Source: Desmospora activa DSM 45169 (lineage in GTDB: Bacteria > Bacillota > Bacilli > Thermoactinomycetales > DSM-45169). Taken from it: a DNA stretch of 64,000 bases. Made by a program: the position numbers and the translations under genes. Numbering within the stretch: the stretch's first letter is position 1; every line of letters starts with the position of its first letter. Positions 45,054 to 54,376 of the stretch are shown piece after piece. The notes below the pieces were generated by a model. The model was given only the letters and a program-made list of their open reading frames with translations, searched no databases and was not told the DNA's origin. The DNA lies in contig NZ_PZZP01000002.1 of assembly GCF_003046315.1 (NCBI RefSeq), positions 248,001-312,000 of the forward strand. The letters run 5' to 3'.

Positions 45054-48000
45054 CCTGTGATCAGCTCCTTCAATCTCGGTACCTGAAAAGGTTCCACCTC
45101 GGTAGAATCGATCCAAGCATTGGACCGCAACCAGGCTTGAAAGGTATCCACCGAGGTAAAACAGGGTACCTGCCATTCCAACGTCAGTTGGCGTAAGCGA
45201 AAACCAGCACGCTTCGGATCTTCTCCCCGTGTAGGAATGTTTAACACCGCTTTGGGGCAGTCAAGAGCAAACCATTCCTCCCAATTTTCCGGGGGGCATT
45301 CCACGATGGCATCCATGCCTTTCTTCCGAAGAAATTGGGCCGTTTCGGTTGTTGCCGTCAATGAAACCCCAGCTTGTGCCAATTGACGTGCCAACGGCAG
45401 GACCTCTTCTTTACGGGTATCGGCCACCGCCAGCAGCAGCGCACTTCCCGGCGCCACCGGTGGCAATGATCCCGACACTGTCCATGGCACCGCCTTGGCC
45501 AGCGCCTGCTCTAATGTGTGCCCCACACCCAGCACTTCACCCGTCGATTTCATCCGCGGTCCCAACGCGGGATCGACTTCCGGCAATTTGGGGGTAGAGA
45601 AGACGGACCCCTTCACCGCCCACACCTGCGGTCGCGGCAACAAGCCCAGAGGCGCAAAGGAAGCCAGCTTTTCACCCATTTGTACCCGTGTTGCCCAATC
45701 GATCATGGGAACGCCGGTCACTTTGGAGATAATCGGCACCGTGCGGGAAGCGCGGGGGTTTACCTCCAACACATAGACACGCCCCTCCGTTACGACAAAC
45801 TGGATATTGAGCAATCCCACATGTCCCAGTTCAGTCGCAATGGCGGTAGTGGTTTCCACCACTTTTTGCGCTGTCTTCGCATCAAGATCAGGGGCTCCTA
45901 ATATCGCGAGGCTATCGCCGGAGTGAACACCCGCCCGTTCCACGTGTTGGACCAGCGTGGGGATGGACACATCGCGGCCATCGGTGACGGCGTCCACTTC
46001 CACCTCCATCCCTTCTAAAAAGCGATCCAGCAGCAGCGGAAATAACCGCTCCGACCCGGCGTTATTACACGTTTCCTCCAGTAACACCGCCAGCTCTTCC
46101 TGGCTACCCACCACCTGCATTCCCCTTCCTCCGATCACATAGGAGGGGCGCACCAACAAGGGATATCCCAGTTTTTCTCCCACTTGCAAGGCTTCTGCCG
46201 CAGATGTGGCGGTTTCTCCCGGGATATGAGGGATATCGAGGCGCTCCAGAAATTGATAAAAACGATGGCGATCTTCCACATGATCAATGATATCCGATGT
46301 CGTTCCCCATACGGGAATGCCCGCTTCTTCCAAGCCTTTGATCAGCTGAATCGCCGTCTGGCCGCCAAACTGAACCAACACACCCTCCACCTGTTCTTTG
46401 CGGGCCACATGAACCACATCTTCCACCGTCAAGGGCTCAAAGTAGAGGCGATCCGCCGTGGCAAAGTCGGTGCTGACGGTCTCGGGATTATTATTGACGA
46501 CAACGGCACACCAGTTGCGCTGTTGCAACGATTTGGCGGCATGCACGGAACAGTAGTCAAATTCGATGCCCTGGCCGATACGGATCGGGCCGGAGCCCAC
46601 CACCAACGCCCGTGGCCGAGATTCGTCCACTGTCACTTCATCCGCTCCCTGCCAGGAAGAATAATAGTACGGCGTTGCAGCGACAAACTCACCGGCACAG
46701 GTATCTACCCATTTGTAAGCGGGGCTCTCACCCAATTGCAGCAACCGTTTCCGAATCGTCTTCTCCTCCACCTGCCATAGACGGGCCAGAAGCGAATCCG
46801 CGACTCCCCACTGTTTCGCCTGTTGCAAACGTGCATTGGAGACGCTTTCCCAGCTCTCTTTTGCCAAGGTGAGTTCCAACTCCGTCATACCCGCAATCTT
46901 ATGCAGATAATACGGGGTGATGGCAGTGAGAGTGTGAACCCGTTCTACACTCCAACCGCGCCGGAAGGCTTCCGCCAATAAGAACAAGCGCTTATCATCG
47001 GGGTGTTGTAGTGCCGTCGCCAATGCATCATCGGACAACGTTTGATCCTGCTCCCGCAAGAGGCTGTCACAACCCTGATCCAGTGAGCGAATCGCTTTAA
47101 ACAGAGCTGTCTCCAAGTTGCGGCCTAGGGCCATCACTTCCCCTGTCGCTTTCATTCGTGTGCCCAAATCCCGCTCTCCGCCGGGGAATTGGTCAAAGGG
47201 CCAACGCGGCAACTTCACCACCACATAATCCAACGCCGGTTCAAAGCTGGCAAAGGTGTGGCCGGTAACCGGATTGAGACACTCATCCAGCCGATAGCCC
47301 AAACACAACTTGGCCGCCAAACGGGCGATGGGATAACCGGTCGCTTTGGATGCGAGGGCACTGGAACGGCTTACCCGTGGATTAACTTCGATAATCCGAT
47401 ACTCTCCCGTCTCGGGATGAAGGGCGAACTGAATGTTACATCCCCCCACCACCTCCAGCGCCCGAATCACATCACAAGCCACAGTGCGCAGCATGTGATA
47501 CTGTTGATCCGTCAAGGTTTGTGAAGGTGCCGTCACCATGCTGTCCCCGGTATGCACACCGACAGGATCGATATTTTCCATATTGCAGACGGCGATACAA
47601 GTATCCGCCTGATCCCGCATCATTTCATATTCAAGCTCTTTCCAACCGAGAATGCTCTCCTCCACCAGCACCTGACCGATGGGACTGGCTGCCAGTCCTC
47701 TGCGAGCCACCTGCGCCAGCTTCACAGGATTTTCCGCCGCACCTCCGCCAAAACCGCCTAAGGTGTAAGCGGGACGAACGACGACAGGGTAGCCCACTTT
47801 TTCTGCAAAGACCAACGCTTCTTCCACCGTCGTTACTGTCTGTCCCTGAGGAACCGGTTCACCCAATGCTTCCATCATCTGTTTAAAAGCTTCCCGATCC
47901 TCTCCGCGGCGAATCGTTTCCACCGGGGTACCCAGCAGACAAACGCCAAAGCGTTCTAATACACCTCGCTCCTCCAGCTCCATCGCCAGATTGAGGCCCG

Positions 48001-48280
48001 TCTGACCGCCCATGTTGGCCAACAGTGCATCCGGCCGCTCCCGCTCGATAATCCGCGTCAATACCTCCGATGTCTGTGGCTCCATATAAATCACATCGGC
48101 TATATCGGGATCGGTCATAATGGTGGCGGGATTATGGTTGACCAAGATGACCCGAATCCCCTCTTCCTTTAAGGCCAGACACGCTTGTGTGCCGCTATAG
48201 TCAAACTCCGCCGCCTGCCCGATGACGATCGGTCCCGATCCGATCACCAGCACGGATTGAATCCCATCCATTTTTCCCAT
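45050..48280 (-). CDS. carB: carbamoyl-phosphate synthase large chain (arginine operon)
   Basis: 1076 residues; both homologous ATP-grasp halves are present (VLVIGSGPIVIGQAAEFDYSGTQACLALKEEGIRVILVNHNPATIMTD and ALVVGSGPIRIGQGIEFDYCSVHAAKSL). Phosphate-binding and metal residues occur in GGCNIQFALHPETGEYRIIEVNPRVSRSSALASKATGYP and its second copy NIQFVVTEGRVYVLEVNPRASRTVPIISKVTGVP. The C-terminal MGS-like allosteric domain is present but divergent. ATG 48280 overlaps the carA stop by one base (TGATG). Placement in the arginine operon marks this as the arginine-specific synthase, probably ArgR- and not pyrimidine-controlled; a separate pyr-type copy is to be expected elsewhere. Confidence 0.96.
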   Translation of the reverse strand: MGKMDGIQSVLVIGSGPIVIGQAAEFDYSGTQACLALKEEGIRVILVNHNPATIMTDPDIADVIYMEPQTSEVLTRIIERERPDALLANMGGQTGLNLAMELEERGVLERFGVCLLGTPVETIRRGEDREAFKQMMEALGEPVPQGQTVTTVEEALVFAEKVGYPVVVRPAYTLGGFGGGAAENPVKLAQVARRGLAASPIGQVLVEESILGWKELEYEMMRDQADTCIAVCNMENIDPVGVHTGDSMVTAPSQTLTDQQYHMLRTVACDVIRALEVVGGCNIQFALHPETGEYRIIEVNPRVSRSSALASKATGYPIARLAAKLCLGYRLDECLNPVTGHTFASFEPALDYVVVKLPRWPFDQFPGGERDLGTRMKATGEVMALGRNLETALFKAIRSLDQGCDSLLREQDQTLSDDALATALQHPDDKRLFLLAEAFRRGWSVERVHTLTAITPYYLHKIAGMTELELTLAKESWESVSNARLQQAKQWGVADSLLARLWQVEEKTIRKRLLQLGESPAYKWVDTCAGEFVAATPYYYSSWQGADEVTVDESRPRALVVGSGPIRIGQGIEFDYCSVHAAKSLQQRNWCAVVVNNNPETVSTDFATADRLYFEPLTVEDVVHVARKEQVEGVLVQFGGQTAIQLIKGLEEAGIPVWGTTSDIIDHVEDRHRFYQFLERLDIPHIPGETATSAAEALQVGEKLGYPLLVRPSYVIGGRGMQVVGSQEELAVLLEETCNNAGSERLFPLLLDRFLEGMEVEVDAVTDGRDVSIPTLVQHVERAGVHSGDSLAILGAPDLDAKTAQKVVETTTAIATELGHVGLLNIQFVVTEGRVYVLEVNPRASRTVPIISKVTGVPMIDWATRVQMGEKLASFAPLGLLPRPQVWAVKGSVFSTPKLPEVDPALGPRMKSTGEVLGVGHTLEQALAKAVPWTVSGSLPPVAPGSALLLAVADTRKEEVLPLARQLAQAGVSLTATTETAQFLRKKGMDAIVECPPENWEEWFALDCPKAVLNIPTRGEDPKRAGFRLRQLTLEWQVPCFTSVDTFQAWLRSNAWIDSTEVEPFQVPRLKELITG

Positions 48281-49341
48281 CAGACCGTCACCCCTTTCGC
48301 CGCTTCCACCCTATCCAAAAAGCGTTGAAACAGAGCGGCGGACTCCCGAGGGCCCGGGTGGGCTTCAGGGTGAAATTGAACGGTAAACAAGGGATAATAC
48401 CGATGAGCCAACCCTTCGATCGATCCATCGTTCACATGTTGATGGGTGATACGCCACTCTGTGGTATCCACTGAAGATGGACGCACAGTGTAACCGTGGT
48501 TTTGCGGGGTAATCCACACCTGTCCGCTCTCCACTTCCCGCACGGGATGGTTGCTGCCGCGATGACCAAAGGGCAGCCGTTCCGTATCCGCCCCTAATGC
48601 CAGCGCCAGCAGCTGATGGCCGAGGCAGATGCCCATCGTCGGAATTTGTTTTACCAGTGAAACCCAGGAAGAAAGATACGGGGCGAGTGCTTTGGGGTCT
48701 CCCGGTCCATTGGAGAAGAGAAGCCCATCCGGTTTTATCGCTTGAATCGCTTCTACCGGCCAATCAAAGGGGACCACCGTCACCTTGCAACCGGCTTGGA
48801 CGAGATGTTGCACAATCGATTGTTTGGTGCCAAAATCGACCAAAACGATATGGGGAGCTCCTTCCTGCCCTGGGTAAACGACAGGTTCTTTTGCCGTCAC
48901 CGCTTTTACCCATTCCAGGGAGAGAGGGTCAGGCCATTGTTGCAGCGTACGGATGGGATCGCTGGTTACTACGCCCATCCGCGCACCACCGTCACGAATT
49001 TTGCGTACCACAGCACGGGTGTCCACTCCAGCGATTCCGGGGATCTCCCACCGATCCAGCCACTCCGCCAGGGAGGCGTCTCCTTCCCGGTACAATTCAC
49101 TCACCACTATTCCCGCACAGCGGGGGGCGGCGCTTTCGCTTTCTCCTGGCCAAACGCCGTAGTTGCCGATCAAAGGATAACTAAAGGTTACCAGCTGACC
49201 AGCATAGGAAGGGTCCGTCACCACCTCTTGATAACCTGTCATACCGGTGGTAAACACCACTTCCCCGGCCTTTTCCTTAGGCGTGCCAATCCACTCTCCA
49301 GGAAAGGCCTCGCCATCGTCAAACACCAGATACGCTTCCAT
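48280..49341 (-). CDS. carA: carbamoyl-phosphate synthase small chain (arginine operon)
   Basis: The glutaminase subunit that passes ammonia to CarB. The N-terminal CPSase small domain (LVFDDGEAFPGEWIGTPKEKAGEVVFTTGMTGYQEVVTDPSYAGQLVTFSYPLIGNYGV) is followed by the class I amidotransferase: GICLGHQLLALALG with the nucleophile cysteine, SNHPVREV, and TVQFHPEAHPGPRES with the His-Glu pair. 353 residues. It overlaps argD by 23 bases and carB by one, a typical tight operon junction. Confidence 0.96.
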   Translation of the reverse strand: MEAYLVFDDGEAFPGEWIGTPKEKAGEVVFTTGMTGYQEVVTDPSYAGQLVTFSYPLIGNYGVWPGESESAAPRCAGIVVSELYREGDASLAEWLDRWEIPGIAGVDTRAVVRKIRDGGARMGVVTSDPIRTLQQWPDPLSLEWVKAVTAKEPVVYPGQEGAPHIVLVDFGTKQSIVQHLVQAGCKVTVVPFDWPVEAIQAIKPDGLLFSNGPGDPKALAPYLSSWVSLVKQIPTMGICLGHQLLALALGADTERLPFGHRGSNHPVREVESGQVWITPQNHGYTVRPSSVDTTEWRITHQHVNDGSIEGLAHRYYPLFTVQFHPEAHPGPRESAALFQRFLDRVEAAKGVTV

Positions 49342-50512
49342 CCGTCACAACCTCCTCCAACTCCAACCATGTTTCTTCAATCAAATTCACAGCCTGTTCC
49401 ACTTGGGCTTTGGTCGTCACTACCGGCGGCAGCAGACGTAAGACCTTTTCACCGGCAGGAGTAGCCAATAATCCCTTCTGAGCCAGGGCATGCAGCAAAG
49501 GAGCAACCGGGCGCTCCAACTCGACGCCCCACATCCAGCCCAGGCCCCGTACCGACCGAATTCCCGGCAGTGGTTCCAAACGCGTTTGCAGAAGCTGGCC
49601 CAGATGCTCCCCTAACGCACGAGATTCCGTTAAAAAGCCAGGAGTCGTCAAACAGTCGAGGACAGCGTCAGCCACCGCCATCGCCAAGGGATTGCCACCA
49701 AAGGTGCTGCCATGACTGCCAGCGCTAAACACTTTCTCTAAACCGCCGCGGCCCAGGAGGGCACCGATGGGAAAGCCGTTTCCCAATCCTTTGGCCAAGG
49801 TGACGATATCCGGCTGAATACCCCACCGCTGAAAGGCGAATACATCTCCCGTCCGCCCCATTCCGGTCTGTACTTCATCGACGATCAGCAGAATATCACG
49901 CTGGCGGCATTCCGCTTCCACCGCCTGCACAAACGCCATATCCGCCGGGCGCACGCCGCCTTCGCCCTGCACCAGCTCCAGTAAAACGGCGGCAGTATCG
50001 GTTCCTATCCTGGCCTGTAAATCATCAATATCGTTAAAGGTGGCATAGTGAAAACCGGGCGGCAACGGGTCAAAACCGGTTTTTACTTTTTCCTGACCGG
50101 TCGCGGTTAAGGTGGCTAACGTCCGTCCATGAAAGGAAGAATGAAAGCTGATAATCTGAGGCGCTTTAATCCCACGTACCACCTGGGCATAGCGGCGTGC
50201 CAATTTGATCGCCGCTTCATTGGCCTCGGCTCCGCTGTTGCAAAAAAAGGCAAAATCCAAACCGGACAATTGTGCCAAACGCTCCGCCACGCGCTCCTGC
50301 AACGGAATCTCAAACAGATTGGAGACGTGCCACACCGCATCCATCTGTTGCTGTAACGCTTTTTTCACCTGCGGATGCGCATGTCCCAGATTGCAGACAC
50401 CCAGCCCAGAGGTAAAGTCCAGGTACTCTTTTCCCTGTTCATCTTTCACCTTTACACCTTCAGCCTGAATCGGCCGAATTCCATTCCGTTTATAGGTGGG
50501 AAACAACGCCAT
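49319..50512 (-). CDS. argD: acetylornithine aminotransferase
   Basis: A PLP enzyme making N-acetylornithine from the semialdehyde. Motifs: YLDFTSGLGVCNLGHAHPQVKKALQQQ, AFFCNSGAEANEAAIKLARRYAQ, ISFHSSFHGRTLATLTATG, LLELVQGEGGVRPAD, LLIVDEVQTGMGRTG, and the PLP lysine in DIVTLAKGLGNGFPIGALLG. Start ATG 50512 (MALFPTYKRNGI) lies 23 bases inside argB with GGAGGCGAAGG upstream; the longer frame to 50590 is argB antiphase sequence. 397 residues. Confidence 0.95.
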   Translation of the reverse strand: MALFPTYKRNGIRPIQAEGVKVKDEQGKEYLDFTSGLGVCNLGHAHPQVKKALQQQMDAVWHVSNLFEIPLQERVAERLAQLSGLDFAFFCNSGAEANEAAIKLARRYAQVVRGIKAPQIISFHSSFHGRTLATLTATGQEKVKTGFDPLPPGFHYATFNDIDDLQARIGTDTAAVLLELVQGEGGVRPADMAFVQAVEAECRQRDILLIVDEVQTGMGRTGDVFAFQRWGIQPDIVTLAKGLGNGFPIGALLGRGGLEKVFSAGSHGSTFGGNPLAMAVADAVLDCLTTPGFLTESRALGEHLGQLLQTRLEPLPGIRSVRGLGWMWGVELERPVAPLLHALAQKGLLATPAGEKVLRLLPPVVTTKAQVEQAVNLIEETWLELEEVVTDGSVSGV

Positions 50513-51308
50513 CCACCTTCGCCTCCTCCCGTCGAATGATCGTCCCTTGCTCTTTCTCTCCGTCAAATCGGGGTAATGGGGCCCCGCCATCCAGGATCAC
50601 CACTTCTTGCACCGATCCCGTTAACCCATTTAAGGCGGCTTCCGCTTTTGGGATCATTCCGCCGCTAATCCGTCCTTCCGCCACCATGGAACGCACCTGA
50701 CTTGGTGTCAAAAGCGGCAACACCGCTCCTTTGCCATTGGCATCCGCCATGATCCCCGGCACATCTGTCACCATCCACAGCTGTTCCGCTTGCAAGGATT
50801 GTGCAATCGCCGCTGCAACTGTATCGGCGTTTACATTGTAATGGTGCCCCTCTTTATCACGGCCAATGGAGGCGATGACCGGAACCCATCCCGCTGACAA
50901 CAAGGGATGAAGCGCTTCTGCTCGCACCGAATCCACTTCCCCTACCCAACCCAAGGAGGGATCTTTTGCTTTGACCTTGAGCAGTTGCCGGTCTACCCCG
51001 GACAAGCCAAAGGCGGGCGCCCCCGCTTGCTCCAAGGCGGTAACCAATTGTTTGTTCAGTAATCCTGCCAACACCATCTGGACCACTTCCAGACTGTTGT
51101 CGTCGGTTACGCGCAAACCGTTCACAAACTGGGGGGTCAAGCCCAATTTTTGTTGCATCCGGCCGATCATCGGGCCACCGCCGTGAACGATCACAATCTG
51201 AACGCCTGCTGCCAAGAGAGACGCACATCCGCTGAAAAAAGTGGGATGGAGACGCTCCAGCACACTTCCTCCCGCTTTGATCACCACGGTTTTTCTCTGC
51301 AAGGCCAT
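50490..51308 (-). CDS. argB: acetylglutamate kinase
   Basis: Phosphorylates N-acetylglutamate. VVIKAGGSVLERL is the ATP-site start; IVIVHGGGPMIGRMQQKLGLTPQFVNGLRVTD and NVNADTVAAAIAQSL, MVTDVPGIM and RISGGMIPKAEAAL match the amino-acid kinase fold with the substrate site. 272 residues, and it lacks the N-terminal extension of the hexameric arginine-inhibited type. ATG 51308 is behind GAAAGGAGAGG. A 272-base gap to argJ holds a family 1 repeat, the only large gap in the operon. Confidence 0.94.
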   Translation of the reverse strand: MALQRKTVVIKAGGSVLERLHPTFFSGCASLLAAGVQIVIVHGGGPMIGRMQQKLGLTPQFVNGLRVTDDNSLEVVQMVLAGLLNKQLVTALEQAGAPAFGLSGVDRQLLKVKAKDPSLGWVGEVDSVRAEALHPLLSAGWVPVIASIGRDKEGHHYNVNADTVAAAIAQSLQAEQLWMVTDVPGIMADANGKGAVLPLLTPSQVRSMVAEGRISGGMIPKAEAALNGLTGSVQEVVILDGGAPLPRFDGEKEQGTIIRREEAKVDGVVSHL

Positions 51309-51430
51309 CCTCTCCTTTCATCGCATCGATCCACTCCTGGTATTTTTGAATATGCGTGATCTTACTGTGTGCAAATCGCTTGTCCGTCGGCCAGCGAACG
51401 CCGATCAACTCGTTCTCTTTTCGATGTAGG

Positions 51431-51570
51431 GAGACTGTCCACCTCAGTCGCAAAGGTTAGGAGCGAGGAAAAACTCACTGTCGCTCAGCAAAGCATCACT
51501 TTTCCCCACCCTCGGCGGCTTCCGCTGAGTGGCACGGAAAAGGATTTCGCTTTCAAAAATCCCTTCCATC
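51431..51570. repeat. dispersed intergenic repeat family 1, copy B
   Basis: Sits in the argJ-argB gap. It aligns over about 140 bases with 15479-15616: ACTGTCC, GGAGCGAGG/GGAGCGGG, AAAACTCACTGTCGCTCA/AAAACTCGCTGCCGCTCA, CTTCCGCTGAGTGGCAC and TTCGCTTTCAAAAATCCC. The left terminal repeat is mostly missing (TAGGGAG only), so it looks truncated. It is carried on the arginine transcript. Confidence 0.6.
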
Positions 51571-51580
51571 GTTACCGCCC

Positions 51581-52837
51581 TCATGTACGATAGCTGGCAT
51601 TAATCCGGACATAATCATAGGTGAGATCACAGCCCCAAGCGGTTGCGGCAGCCGTCCCTTGATGGAGGTCCAATAAAAAGTGAACCATATCCCCAACCAA
51701 CGCTTCCTTTGCCGCCTCCTCGGCATTGGGTACCGCCATTCCTCGCTGCACTAACTGATGCTCACCCACCCACAGATCGACGCGCTCAGGATCGACATAG
51801 GTTCCGCAATAGCCCAGGGCACACAACAGCCGCCCCCAGTTGGGATCCTCTCCATATACCGCTGTCTTTACCAAGCTGGATCCTACCACCGTTTTCGCCG
51901 CCTGCCGGGCTCCTTCCAAGGTTTCCGCTCCCTGCACTGTCACTTCCACCAACTTGGTCGCTCCCTCACCGTCCCGGGCAATCATTTGTGCCAGTCGTCG
52001 ACTCACATCGGTAAAAGCGGATTGAAACGCTCCCCAATCCGGATGCCCTTCATCCAATGTGTCATGCCCCGCCAATCCGCTAGCCATCACTGTCACCATA
52101 TCGTTGGTGCTGGAATCACCGTCAACGGTGATCATATTGAAGCTCTCATCCGTTGTTGCTTTTAACAGCCGCTGTAACACCGGTGGTTCAATGACGGCAT
52201 CAGTGGTGATAAAGGCTAACATCGTCGCCATATTGGGATGAACCATACCTGAACCTTTGGCTGCCCCGGCGATCCGCACCTCTTGACCATCCACTTTTAC
52301 ACGGGCTTCCGCTGCCTTTGTAAAAGTGTCGGTGGTTAAGATGGCAGCGCCAAAATCCTGATCCCCCTGGGGCGAGAGCGACGCGGTCAACGGTGGAACC
52401 GCGTCAACGATCCGTTCCAACGGCAATCGCTCTCCGATTACGCCGGTGGATGTAACGCCGACGAGAGTTTCAGAAATGCCCAGGGCTTGTGCGCATGCGC
52501 GCCTCATTTCGCGGGCATCTTCCCAGCCCTGTTCACCGGTGCAGGCGTTGGCATTGCCGCTGTTGACCAATAATGCTTGCATCCGTCCGTTGGATGCAGC
52601 CAGCCCTTCACGGGTGACGCCTAACGGAGGTGCCTGAAAGGCGTTGGTGGTGTAAACCGCCGCCGCTGCTGCGGGGACATGACAATACAACAGACCCAGA
52701 TCTTTGCGCTTCCGTTTAATCCCTGCATGTAAGCCCGCAGCCGCAAACCCGCGGGGGGATGTAATCATCGGCGCCGCAATCGCTTCAACCCCCAATTGAT
52801 CGCTGTCCGTGATCGTGCTCATTTTTAGCCGTTCCAA
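51581..52837 (-). CDS. argJ: bifunctional ornithine acetyltransferase/N-acetylglutamate synthase
   Basis: Moves the acetyl group from acetylornithine back to glutamate. The proenzyme cleaves itself into two chains at the Ala-Thr bond in GSGMVHPNMATMLAF, present here. QALLVNSGNANACTG, VGVTSTGVIGERLPLERI, SFNMITVDGDSSTNDMV and KTAVYGEDPNWGRLLCALGYCG are typical. 418 residues from the TTG at 52837, which has GAGGGGAG 8 bases before it; an ATG at 52822 would drop five residues. With ArgJ no separate acetylornithine deacetylase is needed, and no argE is in the operon. Confidence 0.95.
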   Translation of the reverse strand: MERLKMSTITDSDQLGVEAIAAPMITSPRGFAAAGLHAGIKRKRKDLGLLYCHVPAAAAAVYTTNAFQAPPLGVTREGLAASNGRMQALLVNSGNANACTGEQGWEDAREMRRACAQALGISETLVGVTSTGVIGERLPLERIVDAVPPLTASLSPQGDQDFGAAILTTDTFTKAAEARVKVDGQEVRIAGAAKGSGMVHPNMATMLAFITTDAVIEPPVLQRLLKATTDESFNMITVDGDSSTNDMVTVMASGLAGHDTLDEGHPDWGAFQSAFTDVSRRLAQMIARDGEGATKLVEVTVQGAETLEGARQAAKTVVGSSLVKTAVYGEDPNWGRLLCALGYCGTYVDPERVDLWVGEHQLVQRGMAVPNAEEAAKEALVGDMVHFLLDLHQGTAAATAWGCDLTYDYVRINASYRT

Positions 52838-52876
52838 TTCGATTTCTCCCCTCTCTTTTAGCCGATCATCGTTTTT

Positions 52877-53911
52877 TTATGGAAACAGCGGATCTGCGAC
52901 CAGCCCGGCGGTCTCCGGCCAACCCATGCGTATGTTCAGGTTTTGTACCGCTTGCCCCGCAGCACCCTTGACCAAATTATCGATCGCCGCAGCCACCACC
53001 ACATAGCCGGTACGATCATCAACATGCAGCTGTAAATCGCAATAATTACTCCCCTGTACTTCCTTTGTCCGCGGCCAGCGGCCCTCCTCCAACAGGCGAA
53101 CAAAGGGGGCCTCTTCATAGGCGGCACGCCAACGGTCACGCAAGTCCTGTGCCGTCCATCCAGCGCGGAGACGACTGTAAGCAGTAATCAGAATACCGCG
53201 GCTCATCGGCACAATTTGCGGTGTAAACAACACACGCCAATCATCACCCGTTCCCCACATTTGTAAAAACCGTTCCATCTCCGGTGTATGCTGATGAACG
53301 CCTGCCTTATAGGGAAACACATTGCCCTCCACTTCGCTGTACAAGCTGCTCAACTTCAACCCGCGACCAGCACCAGAGATCCCTGATTTTCCGTCGACCA
53401 TGATTGAAGATTGATCTAAGGCACCCGCTTGCACCAGCGGCAGCAACGCCAACAAGGCGGCAGTGGGATAACAACCAGGATTGGCGATGATATCAGCTTC
53501 GGCGATAGCGGCGGCGTTCCATTCGCTCAACCCGTATTGCGCCCGCTCCAGCCACGTCGCAGCAGGAGCCTCTTTTCCGTACCATTGCTGATACTCCTCC
53601 GGCTCTAGGCGGAAATCTCCGGCTAAGTCGATCGCCACGACACCCCGTTCTACCAATGGCGGCATCTGGCGGCTACTTACTCCCGCCGGTGCGGCAAAAA
53701 AAACGGCATCCACCTGTTCTGCCAAGCGATCAGCATCCCATTCCTCCAATGTTTGATCCAGATGAGCCAAATGGGGAAACACCGCTACCAGCCGCTCCCC
53801 GGCCTGCGATGAGGAGACTAGTGAACGGATGGTCACATGCGGATGACGATTTAATATCCGTACCAACTCTCCACTCCCATAACCGGTAGCTCCCACCACG
53901 GCGACGTTCAT
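52877..53911 (-). CDS. argC: N-acetyl-gamma-glutamyl-phosphate reductase
   Basis: The NADPH-dependent third step. Rossmann start MNVAVVGATGYGSGELVRIL, the catalytic cysteine in ADIIANPGCYPTAALLALLP, and the family stretches DGKSGISGAGRGLKLSSLYSEVEGNVFPYKAGVHQHTPEMER and VVAAAIDNLVKGAAGQAVQNLNIRMG. ATG 53911 is behind AGGAAGGAAACG; 344 residues. It is the first gene of the operon; tandem ARG boxes lie 30-67 bases upstream. Confidence 0.95.
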   Translation of the reverse strand: MNVAVVGATGYGSGELVRILNRHPHVTIRSLVSSSQAGERLVAVFPHLAHLDQTLEEWDADRLAEQVDAVFFAAPAGVSSRQMPPLVERGVVAIDLAGDFRLEPEEYQQWYGKEAPAATWLERAQYGLSEWNAAAIAEADIIANPGCYPTAALLALLPLVQAGALDQSSIMVDGKSGISGAGRGLKLSSLYSEVEGNVFPYKAGVHQHTPEMERFLQMWGTGDDWRVLFTPQIVPMSRGILITAYSRLRAGWTAQDLRDRWRAAYEEAPFVRLLEEGRWPRTKEVQGSNYCDLQLHVDDRTGYVVVAAAIDNLVKGAAGQAVQNLNIRMGWPETAGLVADPLFP

Positions 53912-53940
53912 CGTTTCCTTCCTCCCTCTTCCGTATCGGT

Positions 53941-53978
53941 TTCGTATCATTATACATAGGTACTAATATTTATTCAAT
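53941..53978 (-). promoter_or_regulatory. tandem ARG boxes over the argC promoter
   Basis: Box 2 (53961-53978) TACTAATATTTATTCAAT matches the ARG consensus WNTGAATWWWWATTCANW at 14 of 16 defined positions. Box 1 (53941-53958) TTCGTATCATTATACATA matches 12 of 16 and contains the minus-strand -10 TATAAT. The gap is 2 bases, as before argG. Two adjacent boxes are what an ArgR/AhrC hexamer binds. Confidence 0.82.
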
Positions 53979-53998
53979 CCATTTGTGTAAAAAAGGCC

Positions 53999-54024
53999 AA
54001 AAAAAGAAGCGATCCATGGATCGC
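53999..54024 (-). terminator. hairpin with T-run upstream of argC
   Basis: The palindrome GCGATC-CATG-GATCGC followed on the minus strand by TTCTTTTTTT. It would stop transcripts coming from cccB before they reach the arginine operon. Confidence 0.75.
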
Positions 54025-54376
54025 GACATGGTTATTGGTCTGGATCGCGTCGATCGGAGTCTGCCTTTATCGCTTCGTTTCCCGACCTACGATTGTGCCA
54101 GTTAACCTTGCTGCAAAAGGGAACATCGGCTTCCAGATCTCCCTTTGTCGTGAAACTCGTTTCTAGATTATGCGACAAGTTCGGTCTGTGAGGCGGAACT
54201 TCTTCAAAAACAGAAAAGCTTTGAGACTCCTCCCCCACTCTCCATACAATAACCACACAAAGAACGGTCCATCGATGGAACCCCCACCGATGGACCGTTT
54301 ACTTTCTATCTATAGGAATGGAAGCGAGCTTTAGACGGGGAAAAGATAAACCCTCCGCCGCCTGAAGGAACACCGC
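54025..54376. other. intergenic stretch between argC promoter and cccB
   Basis: About 350 bases without a convincing gene. A strong hairpin AACGGTCCATCG ... CGATGGACCGTT (54263-54299) lies 78 bases after cccB and is its likely first terminator. A 74-codon frame (54032-54256) has no ribosome site. Confidence 0.5.

Noticed and set aside
46184-46780. 198-codon plus-strand frame inside carB
   Set aside because: Antisense to a well-conserved gene, no ribosome site and no recognisable domain; a shadow of high-GC codon bias. The long plus-strand frames at 11329-12069 and 25346-26080 are rejected for the same reason.
50857-51453. 198-codon minus-strand frame overlapping the start of argB
   Set aside because: Most of it overlaps argB in another frame and the start lies in the repeat region without a ribosome site; argB is clear and correctly positioned.
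52392-52403. GGTGGAACCGCG, which resembles the conserved T-box antiterminator motif
   Set aside because: It lies inside argJ coding sequence on the opposite strand, with no specifier loop, terminator or downstream synthetase gene.
54032-54256. 74-codon minus-strand frame downstream of cccB
   Set aside because: No Shine-Dalgarno site, lies between two terminators, and composition does not look like protein.
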